Shown: positions 33,688 through 42,701, counted from the stretch's first letter. The stretch is DNA of 64,000 nucleotides from Acutalibacter muris (GCF_002201475.1 NZ_CP021422.1:2542001-2606000); one strand, 5' to 3'. The notes: a model not told the origin generated them from the sequence alone. Numbers and translations: made by a program.

Positions 33688-34782
33688 ATGGAAACAGAAG
33701 GTCAGGTGCGCATACCCTCGGGGTGCGCCATAGCGGCGGTCATATCAAAGGCGGGGCGCGGTATGCCCGGCAGCATAGTCTCCGAGGCCATGCGCCCCAT
33801 GCACGAGCGCTCCAACGGCTTGGGCGGCGGCTTTGCCGGGTACGGCATCTATCCCGCCTACCGGGACTTCTACGCCTTGCACATGTTCTTTGACTGCCGG
33901 GACACCCGCAAATCCTGCGAGGCCTTTTTAAAGGAGAGCTTCGAGCTGGTGCAGTCGGAGCTGATACCGACCCGGAGGATACCCTCCATAACCGGCGAGC
34001 CAATTATCTGGCGGTACTTCGTGGCCCCCCTCCCCTCTGTGCTTAAAAGCTTGCAGTTGGACGAAAAGGAGTTCGTAGCCCGGACGGTAATGAGGATAAA
34101 CGCCGAAATACCGGGGGCCTTCGTGTTCTCCTCCGGGAAGAATATGGGGGCCTTCAAGGCCGTGGGCTACCCCGAGGACGTGGGGGAGTTCTACCGCCTT
34201 GAGGAATACTCCGGCTACGCCTGGACGGCCCACGGACGGTACCCCACCAACACCCCGGGCTGGTGGGGCGGGGCCCACCCCTTCACGCTGCTGGACTGGT
34301 CGGTGGTCCATAACGGGGAGATATCCTCCTATGACGCGAACCGGCGGTATATTGAGATGTTCGGCTATAAGTGCACACTTCAGACAGACACCGAGGTCAT
34401 TACATATATGATGGATTACCTTCTAAGGGTCCAGGGGCTCACCTTGGAGGAGGCCGCCGGGGTAATCGCCGCCCCCTTCTGGAGCACCATAGGGCGCAAG
34501 GCGGACGCGGCGGACAGGGAGAAGCACCTCTGCCTGAGAAAGATGTTCCCAAGCCTTTTGGTCACCGGGCCCTTCTCCATTGTGCTGGGCTTCACCGGCG
34601 GGCTGATGGCGTTGAACGACCGGCTGAAGCTGCGCTCCATGGTGGTGGGCGAAAAGGACGACAGGGTGTTCGTCGCCAGCGAGGAGGCCGCTGTCCGGGT
34701 CATGGAGCCGGAGGCGGAAAACCTCTGGGCCCCCTCCGGGGGAGAGCCAGTGATAGTCCGCGTAAAGGAGGGGGCGTACTGA
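33688..34782 (+). CDS. Glutamate synthase, glutaminase (class II amidotransferase) subunit
   Basis: 364 residues. Corresponds to domain 1 of GltB: Cys13 nucleophile after a short N-terminal extension (PSGCAIAAVI), then HERSNGLGGGFAGYGIYP, AHGRYPTNTPGWWGGAHPF and VVHNGEISSYDANRRYIE, which form the glutaminase active site. Releases ammonia for the FMN domain encoded next. In many bacteria the three GltB domains are one 1500-residue chain; here they are separate as in archaea and some clostridia. ATG with GGAAGGGA upstream. Stop overlaps the next ATG (TGATG). Confidence 0.9.
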   Translation: METEGQVRIPSGCAIAAVISKAGRGMPGSIVSEAMRPMHERSNGLGGGFAGYGIYPAYRDFYALHMFFDCRDTRKSCEAFLKESFELVQSELIPTRRIPSITGEPIIWRYFVAPLPSVLKSLQLDEKEFVARTVMRINAEIPGAFVFSSGKNMGAFKAVGYPEDVGEFYRLEEYSGYAWTAHGRYPTNTPGWWGGAHPFTLLDWSVVHNGEISSYDANRRYIEMFGYKCTLQTDTEVITYMMDYLLRVQGLTLEEAAGVIAAPFWSTIGRKADAADREKHLCLRKMFPSLLVTGPFSIVLGFTGGLMALNDRLKLRSMVVGEKDDRVFVASEEAAVRVMEPEAENLWAPSGGEPVIVRVKEGAY

Positions 34783-36287
34783 TGGGCATAGACTTTATCT
34801 ACCCGGAATATGAGGTATTGAGGGACACCGTAAGATGCATTGGCTGCAAGGCCTGTATAAAGCAGTGCTCCCACGGGGTGCACGCTATAGATGAAAAAAG
34901 CGGCGGGCTTATGGCGGAGGACGCGAAATGTGTCAACTGCCTGCGCTGCGTAAGCTTCTGCCCCAAAAGGGCGTTAAAAATAGTACGCTCTGACTGCGCG
35001 CCCATGGGCAATATAAACTGGCGGGAGCGCACTGTCCACGAGATATATAAGCAGGCCGGGACCGGCGGGGTGCTGCTGTCCTCCATGGGGAGTCCGAAGG
35101 AAATGCCGGTCTACTGGGACAGGCTGCTGCTGAACGCCTCCCAGGTGACGAACCCGCCCATAGACCCCCTTAGAGAGCCCATGGAGACCAGGGTATTCCT
35201 GGGCCGGCGCCCCGGCCGGGTGCGCAGAAACCCCGACGGCTCTCTTGATACCGCCCTGCCGCCCATGGTGGAGCTCTCCATGCCGGTGATGTTCTCGGCC
35301 ATGAGCTACGGCTCCATAAGCTATAACGCCCACGCGGCGCTGGCAAGGGCCGCAGAGGAGCTGGGCCTTGTGTACAACACCGGCGAGGGCGGGCTCCACG
35401 AGGATTTCTATAAGTATGGCGGGAACACCGTCGTGCAGGTGGCCTCCGGGCGGTTCGGGGTCCATGAGAGGTACCTGAACGCCGGGGCGGCTATAGAGAT
35501 AAAGATGGGCCAGGGGGCCAAGCCCGGCATCGGCGGGCACCTGCCGGGGACGAAGATAGTTGGGGACGTGTCCCGCACCAGGATGATACCCGAGGGCTCG
35601 GACGCCATCTCCCCCGCCCCGCATCATGACATATACTCCATAGAGGACCTTAGACAGCTGGTCTTCTCCTTAAAAGAGGTCACGGAGTACAAAAAGCCGG
35701 TGATAGTGAAGGTGGCGGCGGTGCACAATATAGCCGCCATAGCCAGCGGCATAGCAAGAAGCGGCGCGGACATCATCGCTATCGACGGCTTTAGGGGCGG
35801 CACCGGCGCGGCTCCCACACGGATAAGGGATAACGTGGGCATACCCCTCGAGCTGGCTTTGGCCGCTGTGGACCAGCGGCTCCGGGACGAGGGCATACGC
35901 GGCAGCGTCAGCCTTGTGGCGGGGGGCAGCATACGCTCGGCCGCCGACGTGGTAAAGGCCGTGGCCCTGGGGGCGGACGCGTGCTATATCGCCACGGCGG
36001 CAATGCTCGCTATGGGCTGTCACCTCTGCCACACCTGCCAGACCGGGCGGTGCGCCTGGGGCATAGCCACCCAGGACCCGGAGCTGGTAAAACGTCTGGA
36101 CCCGGATATGGCGGCAAAACGGCTTGTAAATCTCATGACCGCCTGGCGGCATGAGATAAAGGAGCTCATGGGCGGCATGGGGATAAACTCCATCGAGGCG
36201 CTAAAGGGCAACAGGCTAATGCTCCGGGGGGTGGGGCTTACCCAGAAGGAGCTGGACATCTTAGGCATTAAACACGCGGGGGAATAA
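34782..36287 (+). CDS. Glutamate synthase, FMN-binding synthase subunit with ferredoxin domain
   Basis: 501 residues. N-terminal 2x4Fe-4S ferredoxin domain (Cys19-22-25-29 and Cys50-53-56-60), then the FMN/alpha2 domain: MSYGSISYNAHAALARAAEELG, TGEGGLHEDFYKYG, KPGIGGHLPG, IDGFRGGTGAAPTRIRD, ADACYIATAAMLAMGC and a 3Fe-4S CHTCQTGRCAWGIATQ loop. Joins ammonia to 2-oxoglutarate to give glutamate. There is no NADPH-binding GltD subunit nearby, so electrons probably come from ferredoxin. Middle gene of the operon. Confidence 0.93.
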   Translation: MGIDFIYPEYEVLRDTVRCIGCKACIKQCSHGVHAIDEKSGGLMAEDAKCVNCLRCVSFCPKRALKIVRSDCAPMGNINWRERTVHEIYKQAGTGGVLLSSMGSPKEMPVYWDRLLLNASQVTNPPIDPLREPMETRVFLGRRPGRVRRNPDGSLDTALPPMVELSMPVMFSAMSYGSISYNAHAALARAAEELGLVYNTGEGGLHEDFYKYGGNTVVQVASGRFGVHERYLNAGAAIEIKMGQGAKPGIGGHLPGTKIVGDVSRTRMIPEGSDAISPAPHHDIYSIEDLRQLVFSLKEVTEYKKPVIVKVAAVHNIAAIASGIARSGADIIAIDGFRGGTGAAPTRIRDNVGIPLELALAAVDQRLRDEGIRGSVSLVAGGSIRSAADVVKAVALGADACYIATAAMLAMGCHLCHTCQTGRCAWGIATQDPELVKRLDPDMAAKRLVNLMTAWRHEIKELMGGMGINSIEALKGNRLMLRGVGLTQKELDILGIKHAGE

Positions 36288-36288
36288 T

Positions 36289-37002
36289 ATGCAGACGATA
36301 AATATAGAGGGCCTGGGCTACCGAGAGATAAACGAGGGTATCCGCCATACGCCCGCCTGTAAGCTTACCGGCTGCCGGGGCCAGAGGTTCCTCGGCGCGG
36401 GCATGGGCTTTGGGGAGCTCATAATAGAGGGTATTCCCGGGAACGCCCTGGGGGCTTACCTCAATGGCGGGAACATAACTGTTCTTGGCAACGCCCAGGA
36501 CGCGGTGGGTGACACCATGAACGCCGGGGAGATTATTGTCCACGGCAGCATAGGCGACGCGGCCGGCTACGCTATGCGTGGCGGCAGAATTCTAATCAAG
36601 GGAGAGGCCGGGTATAGGGCCGGTATACACATGAAGGCCTATGAGGACAAGGTCCCCGTGATGGTCATCGGCGGCAGTGCCGGCAGCTTCCTGGGGGAGT
36701 ATCAGGCGGGGGGCATAATAATTGTGCTGGCCCTGAAGGGCGGCAGGCCGGTGGGCAACTTCCCCTGCACCGGTATGCACGGCGGTAAAATGCTGCTGCG
36801 CGGGGACTGCGGGGATATCGCCCTCCCGGACCAGGTGACCGCAAGGCCCGCAGGGCAGGAGGATATTGCTGAAGTTTCTGAGCATATCAGGGCCTTCTGC
36901 GAAACCTTTGGGTATGATATGGACGAGATTATAGAGGGTCCCTTCACCCTCATTACCCCCGACAGCAAAAACCCCTATAAGCAGATGTATGTGATGAACT
37001 GA
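36289..37002 (+). CDS. Glutamate synthase, GXGXG (domain 3) subunit
   Basis: 237 residues. Right-handed beta-helix with repeating Gly turns: GLGYREINEGIRHT, GCRGQRFLGAGM, GIPGNALGAYLNGGNITVLGNAQDAVGDTMNAGEIIVHG, GDAAGYAMRGG. This is the C-terminal structural domain of GltB, here a separate protein that shapes the ammonia tunnel. Starts two bases after the previous stop; stop is 13 bases before glnA. Confidence 0.92.
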   Translation: MQTINIEGLGYREINEGIRHTPACKLTGCRGQRFLGAGMGFGELIIEGIPGNALGAYLNGGNITVLGNAQDAVGDTMNAGEIIVHGSIGDAAGYAMRGGRILIKGEAGYRAGIHMKAYEDKVPVMVIGGSAGSFLGEYQAGGIIIVLALKGGRPVGNFPCTGMHGGKMLLRGDCGDIALPDQVTARPAGQEDIAEVSEHIRAFCETFGYDMDEIIEGPFTLITPDSKNPYKQMYVMN

Positions 37003-37015
37003 AAGGAGCGCTCCC

Positions 37016-38221
37016 ATGAAATACACCCAGGACGAGGTAATGCAGTTTGTGCAGGAGGACGACGTGAAGTTTATAAGGCTGACTTTCTGCGACGTGTCGG
37101 GCCGGCAGAAGAACATCTCCATACTGCCGGGAGAGCTTCAAAGGGCCTTCCAGAGGGGCATACCCTTCGACGGCTCGGCCCTCCCCGGCTTTGGTGACGA
37201 GGCCTGCTCGGACCTGCTGCTGTACCCGGACCCCGATACCCTGATGGTCCTGCCCTGGCGGCCCGAGCACGGCAAGGTGGTGCGTATGTTCAGCCGGGTC
37301 AGTCTGCCGGACGGGAGGGATTTTCCCGGCGACGCCAGGAGTCTGCTTCAAGAGGCTGTGGCGGAGAGTGAAAAGCTGGGCCGCAGCTTTTACTTCGGGG
37401 CCGAGCAGGAATTCTACCTTTTCAACCTGGACGATAGGGGCGAGCCCACCCTTGAGCCCTATGACTGGGCCGGGTACATGGACATCGCCCCAGAGGACAG
37501 GGGCGAGAATATACGCAGAGAGATATGCCTGACCTTAGAGCAGATGGGCATCGTCCCGGAGAGCTCCTACCATAAGGAGGGGCCGGGGCAGAACGAGATA
37601 GACTTCCGCTACTCCGACCCCATCACCGCCGCGGACAACGCCATGACCTTCCGCACGGTGGTGAAGACCGTGGCAAGGCGCAACGGGCTCTATGCCGACT
37701 TCTCCCCAAAGCCCCTGCCCGATAAGCCCGGGAACGGCTTTCATATAAATATGTCCGTGCGCTCGGAGCAGAGCGGGGACGATATCTGCTATATGATAGC
37801 CGGGGTCCTTGATAAGGTGCGGGAGATGACGGCCTTTTTAAACCCTGTGGAGTCCTCCTACGCCCGCTTCGGGCAGTTCAAGGCCCCCCGCTATATCTCC
37901 TGGTCCGGCGAGAACCGCTCCCAGCTGGTGCGCATACCCTCGGGCTCCGGGCAGTACCGGCGCGCCGAGCTGCGCTCCCCCGACCCGGAGGCGAACCCCT
38001 ACCTTGCCTTCGCGCTCATAATCCACGCGGGGCTCTACGGCATCAGGGAGCGGCTGGACCTGCCCATGGTGGCAAACCTGAATCTGTACAAGGCCCCGCC
38101 GGAGGTCCTGGCCCTATACGGCCAACTGCCCGGCAGCTTACAGGAAGCCAGAAAGCTTGCCCTGGAAAGCGCCTTTATACAGGCACACCTGCCCGGGTGC
38201 ATACTGAACAGCCTGCGGTGA
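37016..38221 (+). CDS. glnA: Glutamine synthetase type I (short form)
   Basis: 401 residues, about 40 shorter than typical GS I-alpha. Conserved segments: FDGSALPGFG, FGAEQEFYLF, EGPGQNEIDFRYSD, GNGFHINMS, RAELRSPDPEANPYLAFALIIHAG. The adenylylation Tyr of GS I-beta is not expected, since there is no such insertion. It is translated from an ATG with AAAGGAG upstream and is followed by the ANTAR gene, an arrangement like glnA-nitR of solventogenic clostridia. Works with the glutamate synthase subunits of the operon as a complete GS-GOGAT unit. Confidence 0.94.
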   Translation: MKYTQDEVMQFVQEDDVKFIRLTFCDVSGRQKNISILPGELQRAFQRGIPFDGSALPGFGDEACSDLLLYPDPDTLMVLPWRPEHGKVVRMFSRVSLPDGRDFPGDARSLLQEAVAESEKLGRSFYFGAEQEFYLFNLDDRGEPTLEPYDWAGYMDIAPEDRGENIRREICLTLEQMGIVPESSYHKEGPGQNEIDFRYSDPITAADNAMTFRTVVKTVARRNGLYADFSPKPLPDKPGNGFHINMSVRSEQSGDDICYMIAGVLDKVREMTAFLNPVESSYARFGQFKAPRYISWSGENRSQLVRIPSGSGQYRRAELRSPDPEANPYLAFALIIHAGLYGIRERLDLPMVANLNLYKAPPEVLALYGQLPGSLQEARKLALESAFIQAHLPGCILNSLR

Positions 38222-38248
38222 CGGCTTTGACGAAAAGGGGGGTAAGAT

Positions 38249-38827
38249 ATGGGCCTGGAGGAAAGGGCATACAGTATGCTGGTGATATCCGGCGGCGATA
38301 AATTCAACCGGGCGCTTGAAGGCTTCGTGCCCAGCGCCCTTCTCCCTCATATCCAGTTTGCCGGGAGCATAAGCGAGGGCCGCCGGGTTTTAAACGAGCG
38401 CGCCTTTGACTTTGTGCTGGTGAACTCCCCTCTGCCCGACGGCACTGGGGTGGGCTTTGCCATTGACGTCTCGGCGGCCCCGGAGAGGGTGGTGGTGCTG
38501 ATGGTGAAGGCCGAGCTCCACGGCGGCGTATACCAGAAGGCCGCGCCCCACGGTGTGTTCACCCTTCAAAAGCCCCTGTCCCGGCCCGGCATGGACCAGG
38601 CCCTCAGGTGGATGGTCAGCGCCCGGGAAAAGCTCAGAAGGGTGGAGAAAAAGAGCCTGTCCCTGGAGGAGAAAATGGCGGAGATACGCCTGGTGAACCG
38701 GGCAAAGTGGGCCCTTATAAATGAGCGCGGCATGGACGAGCCGCAGGCCCACAGGTATATTGAAAAGCTCTCTATGGATATGTGCGTCACCCGGGGCCAG
38801 GTGGCCAGGAATATCCTGGGGGATTAA
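38249..38827 (+). CDS. ANTAR-domain antiterminator, NitR-like
   Basis: 192 residues. An N-terminal receiver-like domain (SMLVISGGDKFNRALEG...FDFVLVNSPLPDGTG; the usual phosphoacceptor Asp position reads V-N, so phosphorylation is doubtful), a coiled coil (REKLRRVEKKSLSLEEKMAEIRLVNRAKW), then the ANTAR RNA-binding domain (ALINERGMDEPQAHRYIEKLSMDMCVTRGQVARNIL). ANTAR proteins bind leader hairpins and prevent termination. Last gene of the operon; likely controls both divergent leaders. Confidence 0.9.
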   Translation: MGLEERAYSMLVISGGDKFNRALEGFVPSALLPHIQFAGSISEGRRVLNERAFDFVLVNSPLPDGTGVGFAIDVSAAPERVVVLMVKAELHGGVYQKAAPHGVFTLQKPLSRPGMDQALRWMVSAREKLRRVEKKSLSLEEKMAEIRLVNRAKWALINERGMDEPQAHRYIEKLSMDMCVTRGQVARNILGD

Positions 38828-38861
38828 AAGGTCCGGGTAAATTTCTTTACCCGGACCTTTT
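38826..38861. terminator. Bidirectional terminator between ANTAR and cyuA genes
   Basis: Perfect 16-base-pair stem AAAAGGTCCGGGTAAA / TTTACCCGGACCTTTT with loop TTTC. A-run on one side and T-run on the other serve the two convergent genes. Confidence 0.9.
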
Positions 38862-40141
38862 TAGTCACACCGCTCCGTCATTATCCGAAGAATGGTCTTG
38901 TCGGTCTCGCACATACCCTCTTTCGCCAGCATTCCTATATTGGCGATAGTGTCGTCCACCCCGTGGGTCACTATGCCGTCGCCGCTCTTAAATTCCTGGC
39001 TGGCCTTGTACATATGATAGCCAAGTATCCCCGCGTCCACGCTGGCGGCTATCTTCGCGGCGCAGGAGGGCTTGGCCCCGTCACAGATGGTGCCGCTGAT
39101 TATGGCAACGGCGTTTACAATGGTGTGGGCCACGGCGGTAAAGCTGCCGTCCAGCATATAGGCTATGCCCGCCCCGGCCCCCACGCCCGCGCTCACCGCT
39201 CCGCAGTAGGCCGAGAGCCTTCCTATGCCGCTCTTCTGCTGTATGGTCACAAGGTCGCTGACCAGCAGGGAGCGGTACAATTTCTCCCGGTCAAAGCCGT
39301 AATGCTCCGCGTACTTTGCCACCGGCACGGAGGCGGTAATGCCCTGGTTGCCCGAGCCTGAAAGTATCACCACCGGCAGCTCGCAGCCGCTCATCCTGGC
39401 GTCGCTCCCGGCGGCGGCCCAGGCCTTGGCTTCGGTCTTGATATCCTCGGGGTAGTTCTCAAGGAGCACCGAGCCGATATTGGCCCCCCACTCCCCTTCT
39501 ATACCCTCCCGGGCTATGGCTGTGTTGCAGCTCACCTGCTGCTCCAAAAGGCACTCCACCTCGGAGAGGTCCACCGTATCCGCAAACTCTATTATATCCT
39601 CCACCCGCATAAAGCCCCTGTCGGTCATGCTGTCGTCCGGGGAGTCGCTGGCGGGCTTTTCAAGGAGCACCCTGCCGTCCAACTCCTCACGGACGATGTT
39701 GCTGTGGCTGTTGGCTATCTGCACAAGGGCCCTATGCCCCCCGGCCCGGCCTGTAAGGCATATGTCCAAAAGCCGCGAGGTCTCGGCGCAGGCTATGTCT
39801 ATAGGCACACGCTCCATATACCTCTCTATCTCCGGGTGCTTTTTCTCCGGCACACAGGCTATCACCTGTAACCTAAGTTCAGCGTCCCCGGCCACTACGC
39901 CCGCGGCTATGGCGGCCTTTATGCCCTTTTTTCCGCCGGTATTGGGCACCACCACGCTTTTCACGTTCTTGATGATGTTCCCCGAAACTCTCGCCTCTAT
40001 ACGCTCAGGCACGGCCCCCAGCACCTGTCTGAGCCTTGCCGCGCAGTAGGCAAGGGCGATGGGCTCCGTACAGCCGGTGGCAGGGACGAGCTCCTCTCTG
40101 AGAATGGATATGTACGCGTTTTTCATATTTTCGGTGAGCAT
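38861..40141 (-). CDS. cyuA: L-cysteine desulfidase family protein (UPF0597)
   Basis: 426 residues. UPF0597/serine-dehydratase-alpha-like fold with the iron-sulfur cysteine TGCTEP (Cys24) and ISGTICDGAKPSCAAK near residue 340, matching archaeal L-cysteine desulfidase and E. coli CyuA (YhaM). Breaks cysteine into sulfide, ammonia and pyruvate. Convergent with the nitrogen operon; has its own promoter. A related annotation is L-serine ammonia-lyase; the short separate-domain form favours cysteine. Confidence 0.85.
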   Translation of the reverse strand: MLTENMKNAYISILREELVPATGCTEPIALAYCAARLRQVLGAVPERIEARVSGNIIKNVKSVVVPNTGGKKGIKAAIAAGVVAGDAELRLQVIACVPEKKHPEIERYMERVPIDIACAETSRLLDICLTGRAGGHRALVQIANSHSNIVREELDGRVLLEKPASDSPDDSMTDRGFMRVEDIIEFADTVDLSEVECLLEQQVSCNTAIAREGIEGEWGANIGSVLLENYPEDIKTEAKAWAAAGSDARMSGCELPVVILSGSGNQGITASVPVAKYAEHYGFDREKLYRSLLVSDLVTIQQKSGIGRLSAYCGAVSAGVGAGAGIAYMLDGSFTAVAHTIVNAVAIISGTICDGAKPSCAAKIAASVDAGILGYHMYKASQEFKSGDGIVTHGVDDTIANIGMLAKEGMCETDKTILRIMTERCD

Positions 40142-40219
40142 GGCTTTTCTCCTTTTTTGTGCTGTAATGGCTCCGCACTTCTAAAATATATCCGGGATAT
40201 TTCGCCGTTTATGGTTATA

Positions 40220-40248
40220 ATTATACCATATCCGCCCGCCTTTGACAA
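40220..40248 (-). promoter_or_regulatory. Promoter of cyuA
   Basis: Minus-strand TTGTCA (40248-40243), 17-base spacer, TATAAT (40225-40220). Confidence 0.8.
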
Positions 40249-40313
40249 CATAATAAATTGGACTTTGCTCAAAAGGCCGAAAGGTTGTTAAAATAAAAAG
40301 CACATAAAATTCA

Positions 40314-40470
40314 TTGACAGTTCAGAAAATCTTAATAATTATAGGGTACTATAACATCGTGGCAGGCAGAGCCACAGAAAGACTCTTTTTCATCATATCC
40401 TCATTTTTAACTCCTTACTTCCTCTTTAAAAGAAGAGTCCCCCGGCAAAGTCGGGGGACTCTTCTTGCGC
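40314..40470 (+). ncRNA. Candidate structured small RNA in the cyuA-tetR gap
   Basis: The 442-base gap from 40142 to 40583 has no coding frame. Besides two promoters, it has TTGACA at 40314-40319 with only weak -10 candidates, a GTGGC/GCCAC hairpin at 40359-40375, and a strong hairpin AGTCCCCCG/CGGGGGACT near 40435-40464 followed by CTTCTTG. An upstream GACTCTT (about 40381) can pair with the AAGAGTC arm of the strong hairpin, so two exclusive structures are possible. No known RNA family is recognised. Confidence 0.4.
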
Positions 40471-40494
40471 CCACTTAAAAGTTCCCCCGTACCC

Positions 40495-40523
40495 TTGCGA
40501 TTTTCAGGCGGATATGCTATACT
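40495..40523 (+). promoter_or_regulatory. Promoter of the TetR gene
   Basis: TTGCGA (40495-40500), 17-base spacer, TATACT (40518-40523). Confidence 0.7.
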
Positions 40524-40583
40524 GGAGCCAATAAAGGTATGGGGCCGCAATACCTCATATCATAAACCAAGAAGGAGAACAGA

Positions 40584-41147
40584 ATGCGCCATACCACGAA
40601 AGAAGCCCTTGCCGAGGCTTTTGAGGGCCTGCTGGAAAAACGGAGCATCGACAAGATAACCGTCAAGGATATTGTGACCGAGTGCGGCGTGAACCGTCAG
40701 ACCTTTTACTATCATTTCCGGGATATCTATGACCTGATGGAATGGGCGCTGGTGAAGGTCATTGAAACATATGCCGGCCCCAATTTTTCCGTAGATAAGG
40801 ATTGGCAGGAACAGATAAAGCAGCTGTTTCATCTTTTCTATCTTCACCGCACGGTCCTCCTGCATGGCTACGACGCCACCAACAGGATGCAGTATGAACG
40901 GGTAGTTATCAAGTGGGTGACCCAAATGATGCGCGGGCGGATAGATACCTATCCCCAGGCGGCCCAGGTGCCGGAGGAGAAAAAGGAGTTTATCTCCATG
41001 GTCTATGCCCGGGGCTGCGCGGGGTTCCTCCTGGAGTGGGTAGAGGAGGGTATGCCCGACGAGCGCCATGTCCGGCTTGACGACTATTTTATAATGATAG
41101 ACGGCAGCATCGGCCATGTGCTGGATAAGTTCAGGCAGTCATCATAG
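40584..41147 (+). CDS. TetR-family transcription regulator
   Basis: 187 residues. N-terminal HTH (TTKEALAEAFEGLLEKRSIDKITVKDIVTECGVNRQTFYYHFRDIYDL) is of the TetR type, close to the DhaS/YfiR-like group with FYYHF recognition helix. The C-terminal ligand domain is helical (QLFHLFYLHRTVLLHG). Expected to repress itself and perhaps the radical SAM-MMPL genes starting 154 bases downstream. Terminated by a separate hairpin, so the downstream genes have their own promoter. Confidence 0.9.
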   Translation: MRHTTKEALAEAFEGLLEKRSIDKITVKDIVTECGVNRQTFYYHFRDIYDLMEWALVKVIETYAGPNFSVDKDWQEQIKQLFHLFYLHRTVLLHGYDATNRMQYERVVIKWVTQMMRGRIDTYPQAAQVPEEKKEFISMVYARGCAGFLLEWVEEGMPDERHVRLDDYFIMIDGSIGHVLDKFRQSS

Positions 41148-41182
41148 TCTATACAAATTTCCTTATTTGTAATATTTTTTTA

Positions 41183-41227
41183 CAAAGCAGCGTCTCTGTC
41201 TATTTTTACGACAGGGGCGCTGCTTTG
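41183..41227 (+). terminator. Hairpin terminator after tetR
   Basis: CAAAGCAGCGTCTCTGTC pairs with GACAGGGGCGCTGCTTTG (two wobble/mismatch positions) around a nine-base loop. Confidence 0.65.
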
Positions 41228-41231
41228 TCGG

Positions 41232-41260
41232 TTGTTCCCGCCTATCTGTACCGCTATAAT
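41232..41260 (+). promoter_or_regulatory. Promoter of radical SAM operon
   Basis: TTGTTC (41232-41237), 17-base spacer, TATAAT (41255-41260), 41 bases before the radical SAM start. The preceding hairpin is directly upstream. A TetR operator is expected near here; no clear palindrome was found by eye. Confidence 0.65.
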
Positions 41261-41300
41261 TATATTCATAAAACTCCCCACAACATCAGGAGGTTATAAT

Positions 41301-42701
41301 ATGGATACGTCAAACAAAATAGTGCGTTATGGACTTAAAAAGGCTTTCGGCTACCTTGAGCGGGACCCGGAGGAGAACCTGCCAAAGCTAATGGATTGGG
41401 TGGACCGCTTCGTCCCCGAGGGCGACCGGGGTTTCCCTGTCCAGCGGGCGGCATTTCGGAAAGTCATCGAGGACCCGGACTGCGCTCTGCACAGGCTCGT
41501 GTACCGCGTCTTTACAGAGACGGACAAGGACGTGCTCAAGGCCACCTTTGAGAACTTCATCATCAACGGAAATCTGGTGGGCTGGCCCCGGCAGGAGGAG
41601 CTGCGGGAGGAATACGGCTGCAATATCCCCTGGGCCCTCCTGCTGGACCCCACCTCGGCCTGCAACCTGCACTGCACCGGCTGCTGGGCGGCGGAGTACG
41701 GCAACAAGCTGAACCTGAGCTTCGACGAGATCGACTCTATAATCACCCAGGGCAAGGAGCTGGGGGTGTACATCTACATATACACCGGCGGCGAGCCCCT
41801 GGTGCGCAAGGACGACCTTATAGCTCTCTGCCGCAAGCACAGCGACTGCCAGTTCCTATGCTTTACCAACGCCACCCTTATTGACGAGGAATTTGCGAAC
41901 GCCCTGCTGGACGTGAAGAACTTTATCCCCGCCATCAGCGTGGAGGGCTTCGAGAGCGCCACCGACGGCCGCCGGGGCCCTGGCACCTATCAAAAGGTGG
42001 TAAAGGCCATGGCGCTGTTAAAGAGCAAGAAGCTGCCCTTCGGCATAAGCTGCTGCTATACCAGCCAGAACTTTGAATCCATCAGCAGCGACGAATACTT
42101 TGACCAGATGGTGGAATGGGGCGCGAGCTTTGTTTGGTACTTCCACTATATGCCCGTGGGCAACGACGCCGTCCCCGGCCTGCTCCCCACCCCGGAGCAG
42201 CGGGAGTATATGTACCGCAAGATCCGGGAGGCCCGCACCACAAAGGCCATCTTCGCCATGGACTTCCAGAATGACGGAGAATTCGTGGGGGGCTGTATCG
42301 CCGGCGGGCGCAGGTATCTCCATATCAACGCGGGCGGCGACTGCGACCCCTGCGTGTTCATACACTACTCCAACGCCAATATCCGGGACATGAGCCTTCT
42401 GGACGTGCTGCGCTCCCCCATCTTCATGGCCTATCACGACGGCCAGCCCTTTAACGATAACCACCTTATGCCCTGCCCCATGCTGGAAAACCCGGATAAG
42501 CTGCGGGAGATGGTGGAGAGGACCGGGGCCCACTCCACAGACCTACAGTCGCCGGAGAGTGTGGAGCACCTATGTGAGAAGTGCCGGGAGTACGCCCATA
42601 ATTGGGAGCCCGCGGCGGAAAGGCTGTGGGAGTGCTCCTGCCAAAGGAAGCGGGAGCGCCAGACGGAAGCCGGCGCCGAAGGCCATAAGCTGGCGGTTTA
42701 A
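41301..42701 (+). CDS. Radical SAM enzyme, HpnH-like/SPASM-type
   Basis: 466 residues from the ATG at 41301 (AGGAGG upstream). Radical SAM cluster motif ACNLHCTGCWA gives Cys121-125-128; YTGGEPL is the GGE motif, and AISVEGFESATDGRRGPGTY is like the HpnH group. A C-terminal auxiliary-cluster region has extra cysteines (GGDCDPCVF, CPML, HLCEKCREYAHN, ECSC). HpnH joins adenosine to hopene; SPASM enzymes modify peptides. No hopanoid gene or precursor peptide is nearby. Given the MMPL gene just downstream, modification of a lipid or envelope compound is the best guess. Confidence 0.85.
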   Translation: MDTSNKIVRYGLKKAFGYLERDPEENLPKLMDWVDRFVPEGDRGFPVQRAAFRKVIEDPDCALHRLVYRVFTETDKDVLKATFENFIINGNLVGWPRQEELREEYGCNIPWALLLDPTSACNLHCTGCWAAEYGNKLNLSFDEIDSIITQGKELGVYIYIYTGGEPLVRKDDLIALCRKHSDCQFLCFTNATLIDEEFANALLDVKNFIPAISVEGFESATDGRRGPGTYQKVVKAMALLKSKKLPFGISCCYTSQNFESISSDEYFDQMVEWGASFVWYFHYMPVGNDAVPGLLPTPEQREYMYRKIREARTTKAIFAMDFQNDGEFVGGCIAGGRRYLHINAGGDCDPCVFIHYSNANIRDMSLLDVLRSPIFMAYHDGQPFNDNHLMPCPMLENPDKLREMVERTGAHSTDLQSPESVEHLCEKCREYAHNWEPAAERLWECSCQRKRERQTEAGAEGHKLAV

